Assembly: GCA_032095175.1 (NCBI GenBank)
Contig: DAMCZI010000004.1
Coordinates: forward strand, 124,001 to 188,000
DNA length: 64,000 nucleotides
Direction: 5' to 3'
Origin: DAMCZI01 sp032095175
Lineage (GTDB): Bacteria > Bacillota > Clostridia > Clostridiales > Caloramatoraceae
Shown here piece after piece: positions 49,991 to 59,072 of this stretch. Position 1 is the stretch's first letter. The number at the start of each line of letters is the position of its first letter. The notes beneath the pieces were generated by a model that worked only from the letters and a program-made list of their open reading frames with translations, was not told the origin of the DNA and ran no database searches. The position numbers were made by a program, and so were the translations under genes.

Positions 49991-51154
49991 GTGAATAACA
50001 GTACTAAAAACATAATAACCAGAGAGAGATGCGAAGCCGTACTGAGAGATTTGATAAGGGTTAACACAGAAAATCCCTCAGGGAATGAAATGGACATTGT
50101 GAAGGTCATATTATCCTATTTTTCAACAGAAAAACTGGATTACACAGTTATTGATCACGTCAATAACAGAGCTTCCCTGGTAATCTCTATTAAGGGTATT
50201 GACAGCAATAAATCAATTGCCTTTTTAGGCCATATTGATACAGTACCCTCTGGTTCAAGGGAGCAGTGGACCCATCCTCCATTTGAGGGCTATGTTGAAA
50301 ATGGATATATGTACGGTAGAGGTACTTCTGATATGAAGGGTGGAGTAACCTCTATGATTGTGACCTTGCTTTACTTTATTGAAAATAACATAACACCTCC
50401 TCAGGATATACATTTTTGTTTCACAGCAGATGAAGAGGTAGACGGTATTGGTGTTGTATCCATGATAGAAAAGGGCATTATAGACAATGCCAAGGAAGTT
50501 ATAATCTGCGAGCCAACATCTGAAGCTATAGGTCTTGCTGAAAAGGGTGCTTTATGGCTTCATGTAGGTGTTAAAGGAAAACTATCTCATGCTTCAATGC
50601 CTGACCTGGGTATTAATGCAATTGAAAACCTCATTATGTTTATAGATGCTCTAAGGAAATCTTTTGACACCACAGTACTCCATCCATTACTTGGACATCC
50701 CTCATTAAGTGTTACCCAGTTATCTGGAGGGATCAAAACAAACATTGTACCTGACAGTGCCGATGTTTCCATAGATATTAGAACCATTCCAGGTCAAAGC
50801 CATGATGATATTATAAACAATGCTGCAGCTATTTCTAAAGAAATGATGAATAAGTATCCTGGACTTGTCATCAATATAGCTGTTGAAAATAACAGAGCGG
50901 CTGTTGAAACCATGGAAGATTCAAATATTGTTAATAAGATAAAAAGCATATTCAATAAACTTGGACATCCAATTAAATGCAAGGGAATATATTTCTACAC
51001 CGATGCTTCACAATTAATACCACATATAAAGGTTCCCTTTATAATACTAGGTCCAGGGGAGGATAAAATGGCACATCAGAATAATGAAAGAATTGAACTG
51101 TCCTCTATGGTAAAGTTAGCTGAGATATATGTTAACTACATCCTAGAGCAATAG
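49991..51154 (+). CDS. M20 family metallohydrolase
   Basis: A 387-residue M20 (ArgE/DapE-like) hydrolase. FLGHIDTVPSG and GRGTSDMKGG hold metal ligands, FTADEEVDGIG the catalytic glutamate, and CEPTSE and MAHQNNERIE the remaining ligands. KGKLSHASMPDLGINAIENL is the dimerisation region. It hydrolyses N-acyl, N-carbamoyl or peptide bonds of an amino-acid-like product. The start is a GTG after GGAAGGAGACACATTAA, 29 bp from the amidohydrolase stop, so the two probably act in sequence. Confidence 0.9.
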   Translation: MNNSTKNIITRERCEAVLRDLIRVNTENPSGNEMDIVKVILSYFSTEKLDYTVIDHVNNRASLVISIKGIDSNKSIAFLGHIDTVPSGSREQWTHPPFEGYVENGYMYGRGTSDMKGGVTSMIVTLLYFIENNITPPQDIHFCFTADEEVDGIGVVSMIEKGIIDNAKEVIICEPTSEAIGLAEKGALWLHVGVKGKLSHASMPDLGINAIENLIMFIDALRKSFDTTVLHPLLGHPSLSVTQLSGGIKTNIVPDSADVSIDIRTIPGQSHDDIINNAAAISKEMMNKYPGLVINIAVENNRAAVETMEDSNIVNKIKSIFNKLGHPIKCKGIYFYTDASQLIPHIKVPFIILGPGEDKMAHQNNERIELSSMVKLAEIYVNYILEQ

Positions 51155-51161
51155 TATAAAT

Positions 51162-51202
51162 GCAGGTATTTGCTGCGCTTGATAGATCCAGCAAATACTT
51201 GC
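51162..51202 (+). other. Stem-loop between M20 hydrolase and permease
   Basis: GCAGGTATTTGCTG and CAGCAAATACTTGC form a 14-bp stem with one G-U pair. No T-run follows, so it is more likely a stability or processing element between cistrons than a terminator. Confidence 0.5.
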
Positions 51203-51269
51203 CTAATTGAATTACATCTATATAAATTTTCATATTATTTACTGCACTAATATACAAGGAGTGATGATA

Positions 51270-52487
51270 ATGCCACAAAATAATGAAAATAAAAATGGAT
51301 TTTTCGTTAAACCAACGGGTTCATTTGTAGGTTTTATTGCGACATTAGCAATTGGATTTATTCTATTCTTTATTATGACATCAATTAAAAATGTAGGCGG
51401 CTGGCTTCCATATGATGTAATAGTTGCAAATGCTGATAAAAATCTTTTCTATAAAGCAATCTGGTCTTTAATGAACTTTACAGAAGCTGAATTCTATGCA
51501 GGAGTATTTGCATCAGTTGGTGTTATACTCGGAGGTTTCATTGCATGGAGATTGGACGTTAAAAAGTCAAAATTAGCAGGCTTTAATGTTTGTTATGGTA
51601 CAAATATGTGGCCCTGGGTATTCAGTTCACAGATTTTATCATTAGCCATTGCAGTTTTTGTACTAAACTATACACGCTTCTTTAACAATGGAGAATACAC
51701 TTGGCTTCCTACATTTATTACAGTAGTTGGAGTACCTCCAGCAATAATGCTTATTTATGGTCCAAGCTATAAGTCACTTTTTACTGGTTCAATACTTGGC
51801 GGTATAATGTCATTTCCTATAGCATTCTGGATAATGACAAATATAATTCCTGTACTTCAGGTACCAGGAGTTGTATCTAACGTAGCAACAATGGCTATAA
51901 CAGGAATTGTAATATTTGCAATCTGCCAAGTACTTCCATGGATGAAAAAAACTCCTTTTAAGCTAATAGAAAATCCATCAAATAATATGACAAAAGAAGA
52001 AACAGCCAAAGCAATGTCCAAGCCATCATGGTTTATAAGAAGAGTATTTGCCGATTTCTCAGAGGCACAGTTCTATGGAAATGAAATTGCTGGTATTTGT
52101 GTAATCGCAGGTGCAATACTAGACTGGTTATTGAGTTCAAAGCATGGTGCCTATGGTTCAGGAATGGTTCCTGCTATTATACTATCCCAGATTGTTGGCT
52201 CATCCGTTGGAGTATTTTTATACTACAACAAATACTTTGAAAGCGGCTGGTATGCAACCTATGTTCCTGTTGTAAGTGTTGGTCCAGCATGCGTTCTAAT
52301 GTTTGGCGGCAGTATTCCAGTTGCAGTATTTGCAGGAGTACTTGGGGGAATAATAGGTGCGCCTTTAGCAGACTATTTTATTAAAAAGCTTCCAGATGGA
52401 TTCCATCCAACAATAGGTAACGTTACATCAATGGCAGTTACCACCACAATAGTTTCAGTTATAATGAAGGTTCTTCCCTGGTTCTAA
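51270..52487 (+). CDS. Uncharacterised multi-spanning membrane protein, probable permease
   Basis: About 405 residues with ten to eleven membrane spans. Two halves look repeated: LMNFTEAEFYAGVFASVGVI and ADFSEAQFYGNEIAGICVIA introduce similar blocks, each followed by a hydrophilic loop and YTWLPTFITVVGVPPAIML versus YATYVPVVSVGPACVLM. The repeat suggests an internally duplicated transporter. I do not recognise the family. The ATG at 51270 follows AAGGAGTGATGATA. Placed after two hydrolases, it probably imports their substrate. Confidence 0.75.
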   Translation: MPQNNENKNGFFVKPTGSFVGFIATLAIGFILFFIMTSIKNVGGWLPYDVIVANADKNLFYKAIWSLMNFTEAEFYAGVFASVGVILGGFIAWRLDVKKSKLAGFNVCYGTNMWPWVFSSQILSLAIAVFVLNYTRFFNNGEYTWLPTFITVVGVPPAIMLIYGPSYKSLFTGSILGGIMSFPIAFWIMTNIIPVLQVPGVVSNVATMAITGIVIFAICQVLPWMKKTPFKLIENPSNNMTKEETAKAMSKPSWFIRRVFADFSEAQFYGNEIAGICVIAGAILDWLLSSKHGAYGSGMVPAIILSQIVGSSVGVFLYYNKYFESGWYATYVPVVSVGPACVLMFGGSIPVAVFAGVLGGIIGAPLADYFIKKLPDGFHPTIGNVTSMAVTTTIVSVIMKVLPWF

Positions 52488-52493
52488 AGTTAA

Positions 52494-52524
52494 ATCCCCC
52501 CACTTCTAAAGTGAGGGGGATTTG
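52494..52524. terminator. Bidirectional terminator
   Basis: ATCCCCCCACTT and AAGTGAGGGGGAT form a strong stem with TTTGTATATT on the plus side and A/T-rich sequence on the minus side. It lies between the permease gene and the convergent epimerase gene. Confidence 0.85.
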
Positions 52525-52528
52525 TATA

Positions 52529-53464
52529 TTAATCCATAACTAATTCATTGACCTTGTTCATTCTTACATCTTTCACATCTGGCTTTTTATCTACATACCA
52601 ATTGTAAGTCTTTTTTAAACCTTCCTTTAAAGAAATATTCGGTACATAAAGCCCGTCCTTTATTAGTCGGTTTATATTAAGCATATATGTTACATCTCTA
52701 AAAGGAAAATATGTTCTTGTTATAAGCTTTATCTTGTTCACATCAATTTTCTTTATAATAGGTTTTTCACCTACAGCCTCACCGCAGGCTGCTATTAAAT
52801 CCTCCCATGAAACAATATCGGGATTTGTGACGTTATATATCCTACAGCTATTTTCACTAATCATAGCGCTTTCAAATATTCTAACCAGGTCGTCAATATG
52901 TATGAATTGAGTTTTGGTGTTGTTTCCATAGGGCATTGGTATTGCTTTCTTATTTTTAATTCTATCAAAGAAATGAGCCTCTCTATACAAATTATTGTTT
53001 TCACCATATATATAGGTTGGCCTGAAAATCATATAGGGTACACCGCTATTTATTATAAAATCTTCTGCTCCCTTTTTATCAATTCCATATTGCCCCCAGT
53101 TAGGATTTTCACCTTTTTCAAACTCTTCATCAATAATATCATTGCTTGGCTTGTATACTGCTCCTGAAGAGCAAAATGTATACTTCTTTAAATTACTGGT
53201 ATCAATTGTAGTTAATAAAATCTCCACATCTTCCTTTGTATATGCAGAAATGTCAAAAATGTATTCATATCTTTTGCCTTTTAAAACCCTTTGCATCTCA
53301 TCCTTTGACCTTCTATTACAAATCAGATGCTCTTTAAATTCATCATAGTCTATTGTTTTTTGACCTCTTGTAAGAATATCCACATCATATCCCTTACCAA
53401 TAAGATATTTTGCAAGGGAACTGCTGACAAATGTTGTTCCACCCATAACCAATATGGATTTCAT
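52529..53464 (-). CDS. NAD-dependent epimerase/dehydratase family protein
   Basis: A 311-residue short-chain-type Rossmann protein. ILVMGGTTFVSSSLAKYL is the dinucleotide loop in the GGTxF variant, FCSSGAVYK and YGIDKKGAE give the serine and YxxxK catalytic residues, and FRPTYIYGENN is typical of nucleotide-sugar epimerase relatives. The C-terminal part (NWYVDKKPDV) is short. The substrate is unknown. Monocistronic, ATG with GGGAGAGTGATAAT upstream. Confidence 0.85.
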   Translation of the reverse strand: MKSILVMGGTTFVSSSLAKYLIGKGYDVDILTRGQKTIDYDEFKEHLICNRRSKDEMQRVLKGKRYEYIFDISAYTKEDVEILLTTIDTSNLKKYTFCSSGAVYKPSNDIIDEEFEKGENPNWGQYGIDKKGAEDFIINSGVPYMIFRPTYIYGENNNLYREAHFFDRIKNKKAIPMPYGNNTKTQFIHIDDLVRIFESAMISENSCRIYNVTNPDIVSWEDLIAACGEAVGEKPIIKKIDVNKIKLITRTYFPFRDVTYMLNINRLIKDGLYVPNISLKEGLKKTYNWYVDKKPDVKDVRMNKVNELVMD

Positions 53465-53628
53465 ATTATCACTCTCCCAACATTGCTCAATATATATTCT
53501 TTGTTTTTTACTATTTCAATTATATTATATCTCACAATCATTTTATAGGCTATACTAATTTACAATAATATTGCATTTATTTATCACATATTGACTTATA
53601 GTATATATTTTATATAATCAAATATTTC

Positions 53629-54375
53629 TTATCCTTTTTTCAAATACTCTAAAGGTACATAATACTTAGCATATCTATTACCGTATTTATCGGTATAAGA
53701 ACCCTTTAAATCCTTTACCATAACAGTTGCTCTTTTATTAATTCCATAAAGCACACCATTGTATCTTTTATCTTTAAGCATAAATAGAACTGTATCACCT
53801 ATATTAAAACCATAATTCTGCTTTGCAATCTGCTTGTAGGTAGGCAGTTCGTGATAGCTCTGGGTATGTCCAAATAAATTTCTTGCAATGGTTTTAAACC
53901 TTTCTTTGTTGCAATTGGAATTGTAAAAAATAATAAACTCTATTACATGACAGAGTTCATGCTCAAAAACAAGCTGGAGTGCATCTAGGCTATTTTTTGT
54001 TTGAATACCACAAACTCTTTTATCCTCTTGAATAGTATCATATTGAAATAGAAAATCTGTGCTGATTCTAATTTCAATATTTAAATTCTCCGGCTTGATA
54101 GTTTCAATATTCCTTGGACAAATGGTTTTACCAGCACTTTTAGTCATTCGTTTTGAAAGAGAAAAACTTAGTTTACCCTTGTAAGTGTTTTTAAACCAAT
54201 TATAAAAAAATATCTCATCATATAACTCAAATAAAAGTTTTAAATCCGCTGTACCTATTGTTCTAATGTTACCATCTTTTATATTATTTGAAGCAGCAAT
54301 CAATCTTGTAGAAACTTCATCTCTTTTTCTTTGTATATCCTTTAATGCATCATTCATTCTTATTAAGTTAAGCAT
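53629..54375 (-). CDS. SprT-like zinc metalloprotease-fold protein
   Basis: A 248-residue protein. Residues about 40-190 resemble a SprT-like domain with the zinc motif in LVFEHELCHVIEFII near residue 145 and a distal TQSYHELPTYKQIA. The C-terminal 55 residues (FNIGDTVLFMLKDKRYNGVLYGINKRATV) look like a small SH3-like barrel. SprT-like proteins of eukaryotes repair DNA-protein crosslinks, but bacterial roles are unknown. The ATG follows AGGAGAAAAATT. Confidence 0.75.
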   Translation of the reverse strand: MLNLIRMNDALKDIQRKRDEVSTRLIAASNNIKDGNIRTIGTADLKLLFELYDEIFFYNWFKNTYKGKLSFSLSKRMTKSAGKTICPRNIETIKPENLNIEIRISTDFLFQYDTIQEDKRVCGIQTKNSLDALQLVFEHELCHVIEFIIFYNSNCNKERFKTIARNLFGHTQSYHELPTYKQIAKQNYGFNIGDTVLFMLKDKRYNGVLYGINKRATVMVKDLKGSYTDKYGNRYAKYYVPLEYLKKG

Positions 54376-54436
54376 AATTTTTCTCCTATAAATAAATCAA
54401 TTATTATACATCGAACATTATAATCCGACTAGATTT

Positions 54437-55813
54437 TTAAATTGAATTGATAAGCTTACTATAAACCTTCCTAGTCCTACTGCTGTCCTTTTCATTATAT
54501 ATAACATATATATCCTTAAGTTTTATAACTATATATGGAGGGTTGTTTTTAAATATATACGCTTTTGTTCTTCCATAACCATTTATGTTGAAATTGCCTC
54601 TTGCATAGGTGTCTGTTGCTGCACCATTGGTTTTGATTCCCCCTGGCAATTTATCAACTAGGGTAATCTCCTCAACTTCATCCATATTAAAGCTATAATT
54701 GTACATTGGACATTTAATATTTACAACATTAGAACCCGAGATTTCAATTGTAGGAGATACAAAATCAGACATAATAGTAAAGGCACATATTGGTATAATA
54801 GTCACTGCAATTAATAAATACACGCCATAATTTAAAATCTTGCCTGCTTTGGTTCCAATATTAATAGTTGAGCCAATACCAAGTCTTTTTTCTACCATAA
54901 TAGAGCTGTCATTAGGATTGCAGTAGGTAGTACCATTTATCCAATATTCATCATCGTCAGTATATATCTGCTTATCATCATTAGCTAATAATTGGTTTTG
55001 TGTTGTTCTATCTTTGATGAATACATATACTAGAAGAATGATATTTAGTAGAGAAAAAAAGATAACTGTAAAGAAAAATAAAGCTGCATTGATTTCCCTA
55101 ACACTTACTATCTGCCTTTGTATAAATAACATTATCAAGCTCTGGCAAAATGCTGATATTAGCCAAAATATTGACCATAATCTTTTGTTCTGAGAGTTAA
55201 TTGCCAGATTTATATCGGTATTCTCACTGTATACCTTTGATTTCATTTTTAAGAATGACCTTGATATTAAAAACATCATTACAACAAGACATGGAGACAA
55301 TATTGCACAAAGCAGTAATGCCGTATCCTTCTTTTCTATATACATTAACCCTGGAATTATCGATATATATGCAGGTATAAGATACCAGAAGGGTGATACA
55401 GCAGATACTTTTTTTAATCTTGAAACAGTTGTATCTATTGAGACAACATGCATTTTCCCGACAAACCACTCATTTTCTTTTTTTAGCTTCATCATTTTTT
55501 TATGTATAATTGAATGAGGAATTTCCAATGTAAAAGCCATACCAAAAACCCAAAGCATCATATATGTTAATTCTATTGAAAAATACTTATTTGTAAAAAG
55601 TATTGGAATAAGCAGGATTAGAGCAGCAGCAGAATACATTTTCAGCATTTTCTTATATTCCTGTTGATATCCCTTTACTCTTTCATCCTCTATTGCATAG
55701 ATCGGCAAGGTAACTCCGAGGAGTACATTTTTATTTGGCTTCACTCCTGAATACATTGTAGCAATAATTGTAATGTATACGATCAAACAAACAATAAAAA
55801 GAAATATGTTCAT
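54437..55813 (-). CDS. DUF1648/DUF5808-type membrane protein with PH-like domain
   Basis: A 458-residue protein. Eight or so membrane spans in the first 270 residues begin with FLFIVCLIVYITIIATMY and include GVKPNKNVLLGVTLP, typical of DUF1648-like proteins. YWINGTTYCNPNDSSIMVEK is DUF5808-like. A last hydrophobic segment is followed by a C-terminal PH-like domain (about 370-458). It is 10 bp downstream of a YtrA-type GntR gene and is surely its regulated partner. Such pairs respond to cell-envelope conditions in some Firmicutes; function unproven. Confidence 0.8.
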   Translation of the reverse strand: MNIFLFIVCLIVYITIIATMYSGVKPNKNVLLGVTLPIYAIEDERVKGYQQEYKKMLKMYSAAALILLIPILFTNKYFSIELTYMMLWVFGMAFTLEIPHSIIHKKMMKLKKENEWFVGKMHVVSIDTTVSRLKKVSAVSPFWYLIPAYISIIPGLMYIEKKDTALLLCAILSPCLVVMMFLISRSFLKMKSKVYSENTDINLAINSQNKRLWSIFWLISAFCQSLIMLFIQRQIVSVREINAALFFFTVIFFSLLNIILLVYVFIKDRTTQNQLLANDDKQIYTDDDEYWINGTTYCNPNDSSIMVEKRLGIGSTINIGTKAGKILNYGVYLLIAVTIIPICAFTIMSDFVSPTIEISGSNVVNIKCPMYNYSFNMDEVEEITLVDKLPGGIKTNGAATDTYARGNFNINGYGRTKAYIFKNNPPYIVIKLKDIYVIYNEKDSSRTRKVYSKLINSI

Positions 55814-55823
55814 AATACTCCCC

Positions 55824-56216
55824 CTACTCCGCTACTGGATCTGATATCTTTATTTCATTAAATATTTTAGCGCACATCTTCATGAATTCATCCTTATCAA
55901 TACCTTTAACACTTGCTTCAGATATTACTAAGGATAATTCACTTTCTATCTTTTCTTTAAATTCCATATTTCTATCTGGTACAGGATTAACCTTTGCACC
56001 ATGCCTGCGGTCTATTATAATAAAACCTTCATTTTTTAAAATAGCATATGCCTTGTTTACAGTCATGGCATTTACGCCAATATCTTCCGCCATCTGTCTA
56101 ACAGTTGGCAGGCTTTCACCATAGCTTAAATCCCCTCTTCCTATCCCCATTACAATTTGATTCCTAAGCTGAACATATATTGGTGTATTACTGCTAAAAT
56201 CAAGTTTAATAATCAA
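55824..56216 (-). CDS. YtrA-subfamily GntR regulator
   Basis: A 130-residue repressor. The winged helix-turn-helix (IYVQLRNQIVMGIGRGDLSYGESLPTVRQMAEDIGVNAMTVNKAYAIL, about 12-60) is followed by IIIDRRHGAKV and a short C-terminal dimerisation helix, the YtrA layout. The start is a TTG after AAAGGAGGGATATAT. A near-perfect palindrome at 56230-56252 lies immediately before the ribosome site, so autorepression of this two-gene operon is likely. Confidence 0.9.
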   Translation of the reverse strand: MIIKLDFSSNTPIYVQLRNQIVMGIGRGDLSYGESLPTVRQMAEDIGVNAMTVNKAYAILKNEGFIIIDRRHGAKVNPVPDRNMEFKEKIESELSLVISEASVKGIDKDEFMKMCAKIFNEIKISDPVAE

Positions 56217-56229
56217 ATATATCCCTCCT

Positions 56230-56252
56230 TTGTATTATAAATTATAATACAA
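56230..56252. promoter_or_regulatory. Probable GntR operator
   Basis: TTGTATTATAA and TTATAATACAA are complementary 11-base arms with one central base (23 bp in all). It contains TATAAT on both strands, so it may overlap a -10 element, and it sits next to the GntR ribosome site. Confidence 0.7.
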
Positions 56253-56298
56253 ATAATACATATTTGCAATTGAGAGCTTATATTTCTAATAGAGCTCC

Positions 56299-56325
56299 CA
56301 ATTGTTAACAATTTATTAACAATTG
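56299..56325. promoter_or_regulatory. Palindrome upstream of the O-antigen-ligase-like gene
   Basis: CAATTGTTAA and TTAACAATTG flank a 7-bp centre. It lies 77 bp before the start of the plus-strand gene and may be a regulator site or a structured leader; no T-run follows. Confidence 0.45.
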
Positions 56326-56401
56326 TATCCTTTCGTAAAGAATATGATATACTTACTTATGGTATAGTTTAAATGTAACAATAAAAGGGAGATTTACCAT
56401 T

Positions 56402-57595
56402 ATGCTTATTTTAATATTTTTAGCAGTTATTTCCCCTTATACAACAGTTTTACCAGCAGTATACATAGCATTTAAAGTCTTTTCTGAAAAACTAAACATA
56501 TACAAAAATCCTTGGAATACAGGGCTTCTTCTACTATTTGTATGGTCATTATTTGTAGGATTACTAAACCACAGTGCCCTATCAACACTTGCAGCCTTTG
56601 CTTTTTTTTTGTATTTTTGCGTAAGTGTATTTTTGCAGAACTATTTAAATAATGAGGATAAAATAGAACGATTCTTTAAATATCTAATTAATTTTTCTAT
56701 ATTCTCAGCATTATTAGGGCTAGTGGAAAAGGTAGCTTTTATGTATTTTGACTGTACCCTATGGAAAGCAATACTTGGAATTACTTCAAAGGCAACACTC
56801 AGCCATAGAGTATACAGCACCTTTGGTAACCCAAATGTAGCAGGCAACTGGTTTGCTATTATGATTCTCATATGTCTTTACTTTAGCAATAAAGCAACTA
56901 AAAATAACAAACTGTTTTATCAGCTATCTTCAATTTTATTTGTTGTCATATTATGTTTAACAGGCTCCCGTGGAGCGTATATTGGTTTTTTAGTTGGAAT
57001 TTTTATTTACTATTTGCTTAAGGAAGATAAAAGAGATACATGGTTTTTAATACTTATTTCCATTCCTATAATTATACTGACTTTTTTACCTTCACAGAGT
57101 TCAAACATAAATATGATTACTGGTCATCAACTAAATAGATCCTTTGTAACACGTGATCAAATTTGGGAAGGATGTATAAAGATGATCAGCCTCAAACCCA
57201 TAGCTGGGTGGGGCATAATGGGTGTTCTACAATATGGTTCGAAATATATTAATTATTATGCGCCAGTATACCATGCTCATAATATATGGCTGAATTATTT
57301 AACAGTCCTTGGAGTTGTTGGGCTTTCAATTTATTTGTATATGAAGGTATACCTATTTAAAAGTTTAAAGCTGCTCTATACAAATAAATATCGCCTTGCC
57401 CCACTTATGGTGGCTATTCAATTCCTTGTACTTGGCCATGGATTCGTTGATCTTACAATGATGGCTCCTCAAACAGGACTACTGTTTATATCCTGTTCAG
57501 CCCTGATAAGTTCATTATCCATACAATACAGTAACTCTCTAGCAAATAATTCAGTAGATGTTGATTCATATCAATCGTTATCTAAGACAGGATAG
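56402..57595 (+). CDS. O-antigen ligase/polymerase family (Wzy_C) membrane protein
   Basis: A 397-residue protein with ten to eleven membrane spans. YSTFGNPNVAGNWFAIMILICL and LTGSRGAYIGFLVGIF are the Wzy/WaaL-type motifs, and APVYHAHNIWLNYLTVLGVVGL contains the conserved histidine region. It should polymerise or attach a surface glycan at the outer face of the membrane. No other glycan gene is adjacent. The ATG follows AAAAGGGAGATTTACC. Confidence 0.85.
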   Translation: MLILIFLAVISPYTTVLPAVYIAFKVFSEKLNIYKNPWNTGLLLLFVWSLFVGLLNHSALSTLAAFAFFLYFCVSVFLQNYLNNEDKIERFFKYLINFSIFSALLGLVEKVAFMYFDCTLWKAILGITSKATLSHRVYSTFGNPNVAGNWFAIMILICLYFSNKATKNNKLFYQLSSILFVVILCLTGSRGAYIGFLVGIFIYYLLKEDKRDTWFLILISIPIIILTFLPSQSSNINMITGHQLNRSFVTRDQIWEGCIKMISLKPIAGWGIMGVLQYGSKYINYYAPVYHAHNIWLNYLTVLGVVGLSIYLYMKVYLFKSLKLLYTNKYRLAPLMVAIQFLVLGHGFVDLTMMAPQTGLLFISCSALISSLSIQYSNSLANNSVDVDSYQSLSKTG

Positions 57596-57603
57596 ATATA
57601 AAA

Positions 57604-57642
57604 AATACGCTAGCTATTTGATATCAAATAGCTAGCGTATTT
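57604..57642. terminator. Bidirectional terminator
   Basis: AATACGCTAGCTATTTGAT and its complement form a perfect stem of about 18 bp with T-rich ends on both strands. It lies between the O-antigen-ligase-like gene and the convergent MOSC gene. Confidence 0.9.
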
Positions 57643-57644
57643 AT

Positions 57645-58073
57645 TTATAATACAGCTATCCCATCTCCATCCTTTATTATGCCTCCTTTTAATATTCTTA
57701 CAAATATTCCTTCCCTAGGCATTATACAATCTCCGACTGTCTGATATATGTGGCACCTATCATGGCACTCCTTACCAATCTGTGTAATCTCCATTAAAAC
57801 ATCTCCAGAAACTAGTCTTGTTCCTACAGGCAGCTTTGCAAGATCTATTCCCTGAACAACGATATTTTCACCAAAAGCTCCAAAATCAACATCGATTCCC
57901 TTTTTTCTAAATTCCTCTATTTTTTCATAGGATAAAAGGCTAACCTGCCTATGCCAGTTTCCAGCATGAGCATCTCCCAAAATTCCATGGTTTTCAATGA
58001 ATTCTCCTGTCTTAACATCTATCTTGCAGGTTCCCCTTTCCTTGCTTATACAAATCGCTAAAACCTTTGCCAT
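57645..58073 (-). CDS. MOSC-domain protein of molybdenum cofactor metabolism
   Basis: A 142-residue single MOSC domain: GILGDAHAGNWHRQVSLLSYE, FGAFGENIVVQGIDLAKLPVGTRL, and ITQIGKECHDRCHIY with the conserved cysteine. MOSC domains bind or sulfurate molybdenum cofactor. It overlaps no gene but follows moaA by one base, forming the operon moaC-moaA-MOSC. In other clostridia it is often fused to a MogA-like domain; here it stands alone. Confidence 0.9.
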   Translation of the reverse strand: MAKVLAICISKERGTCKIDVKTGEFIENHGILGDAHAGNWHRQVSLLSYEKIEEFRKKGIDVDFGAFGENIVVQGIDLAKLPVGTRLVSGDVLMEITQIGKECHDRCHIYQTVGDCIMPREGIFVRILKGGIIKDGDGIAVL

Positions 58074-58074
58074 A

Positions 58075-59046
58075 TTACCCTCCTATCTGGGACATATATT
58101 GCTTGTCCTCATCTTCACTTATTTTATTAAAGCAATGCTCTAGAGGTTTGGAATAAATACATTTCCTAATGGCATTCTTAATATCCTCATCACTTTTGTT
58201 TGATCTTAGAAACTCTCTGATACTAGCACCATACTTCCAATGAAGACACTGCTTTACAAAGCCCTTAGAGGTAAGCCTAATCCTGTTGCAGTTACTGCAA
58301 AAGCTGTGACTTAGTGGGCTTATAAAGCCAATTTTACCTTTACCATCCTTAAGCTTTATATATTCCGCAGGACCCTCAATTCTTTTTTCATCCTTATATA
58401 CAGTTATTTCTTTGTTTTTTAATATGATTTCCTTTATTAAATCAGAGGGGATTTCTTCAAATTCTTTTTTCTCTCCTATTGGCATTAGTTCAATAAACCT
58501 TATATCTACAGGATATTTTTCAGAAAGTGCTGCAAAGTCTAAAATTTCATCATCATTAAATTTCTTCATTGCCACTGTATTTATTTTAACTCTAATGCCG
58601 CTTTCAATGGCTTTAAAAACAGCTTCCATGGTCTTGTTAAAATCTCCACCTCCAGTTATATAGCGATACCTATCTTCCCTTAAGGTATCAATACTTATGT
58701 TTACCCCGTCAATTCCTGCTTCAATTAGCTCCCTAAGCTTATCACCAAGGCATGTCCCATTTGTTGTAATATAGATCTCCTTGATATTAGGAAGCTTCTT
58801 CACATCACTTATTAACTGTGTTACGCCTTCTCTAACAAGAGGTTCTCCCCCCGTTATTCTTACTTTCTGTATACCAAGCTCAGAAAAAAGCTTGATTGCT
58901 CTATATATTTCATCAAGACTCATAAGCTCTTCCATGGCCGCATATTCAAGGCCTGATGTAGGTATGCAGTACCTGCATCTTAAATTACATCTATCCGTTA
59001 CAGAAACTCTCAAATAAGTAATGTTTCTACCCCACATATCAACCAT
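58075..59046 (-). CDS. moaA: MoaA, GTP 3',8-cyclase
   Basis: A 323-residue radical-SAM enzyme that converts GTP to 3',8-cyclo-GTP, the first step of molybdopterin synthesis together with MoaC. VSVTDRCNLRCRYCIP holds the CxxxCxxC cluster of SAM cleavage, ITGGEPLVREG follows, and FCSNCNRIRLTSKGFVKQCLH the second cluster. The C-terminus ends in the conserved double glycine (SQIGG). The gene is 26 bp after moaC. Confidence 0.97.
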   Translation of the reverse strand: MVDMWGRNITYLRVSVTDRCNLRCRYCIPTSGLEYAAMEELMSLDEIYRAIKLFSELGIQKVRITGGEPLVREGVTQLISDVKKLPNIKEIYITTNGTCLGDKLRELIEAGIDGVNISIDTLREDRYRYITGGGDFNKTMEAVFKAIESGIRVKINTVAMKKFNDDEILDFAALSEKYPVDIRFIELMPIGEKKEFEEIPSDLIKEIILKNKEITVYKDEKRIEGPAEYIKLKDGKGKIGFISPLSHSFCSNCNRIRLTSKGFVKQCLHWKYGASIREFLRSNKSDEDIKNAIRKCIYSKPLEHCFNKISEDEDKQYMSQIGG

Positions 59047-59072
59047 AAAAAATATCCCCTTGCTAAATTCAT

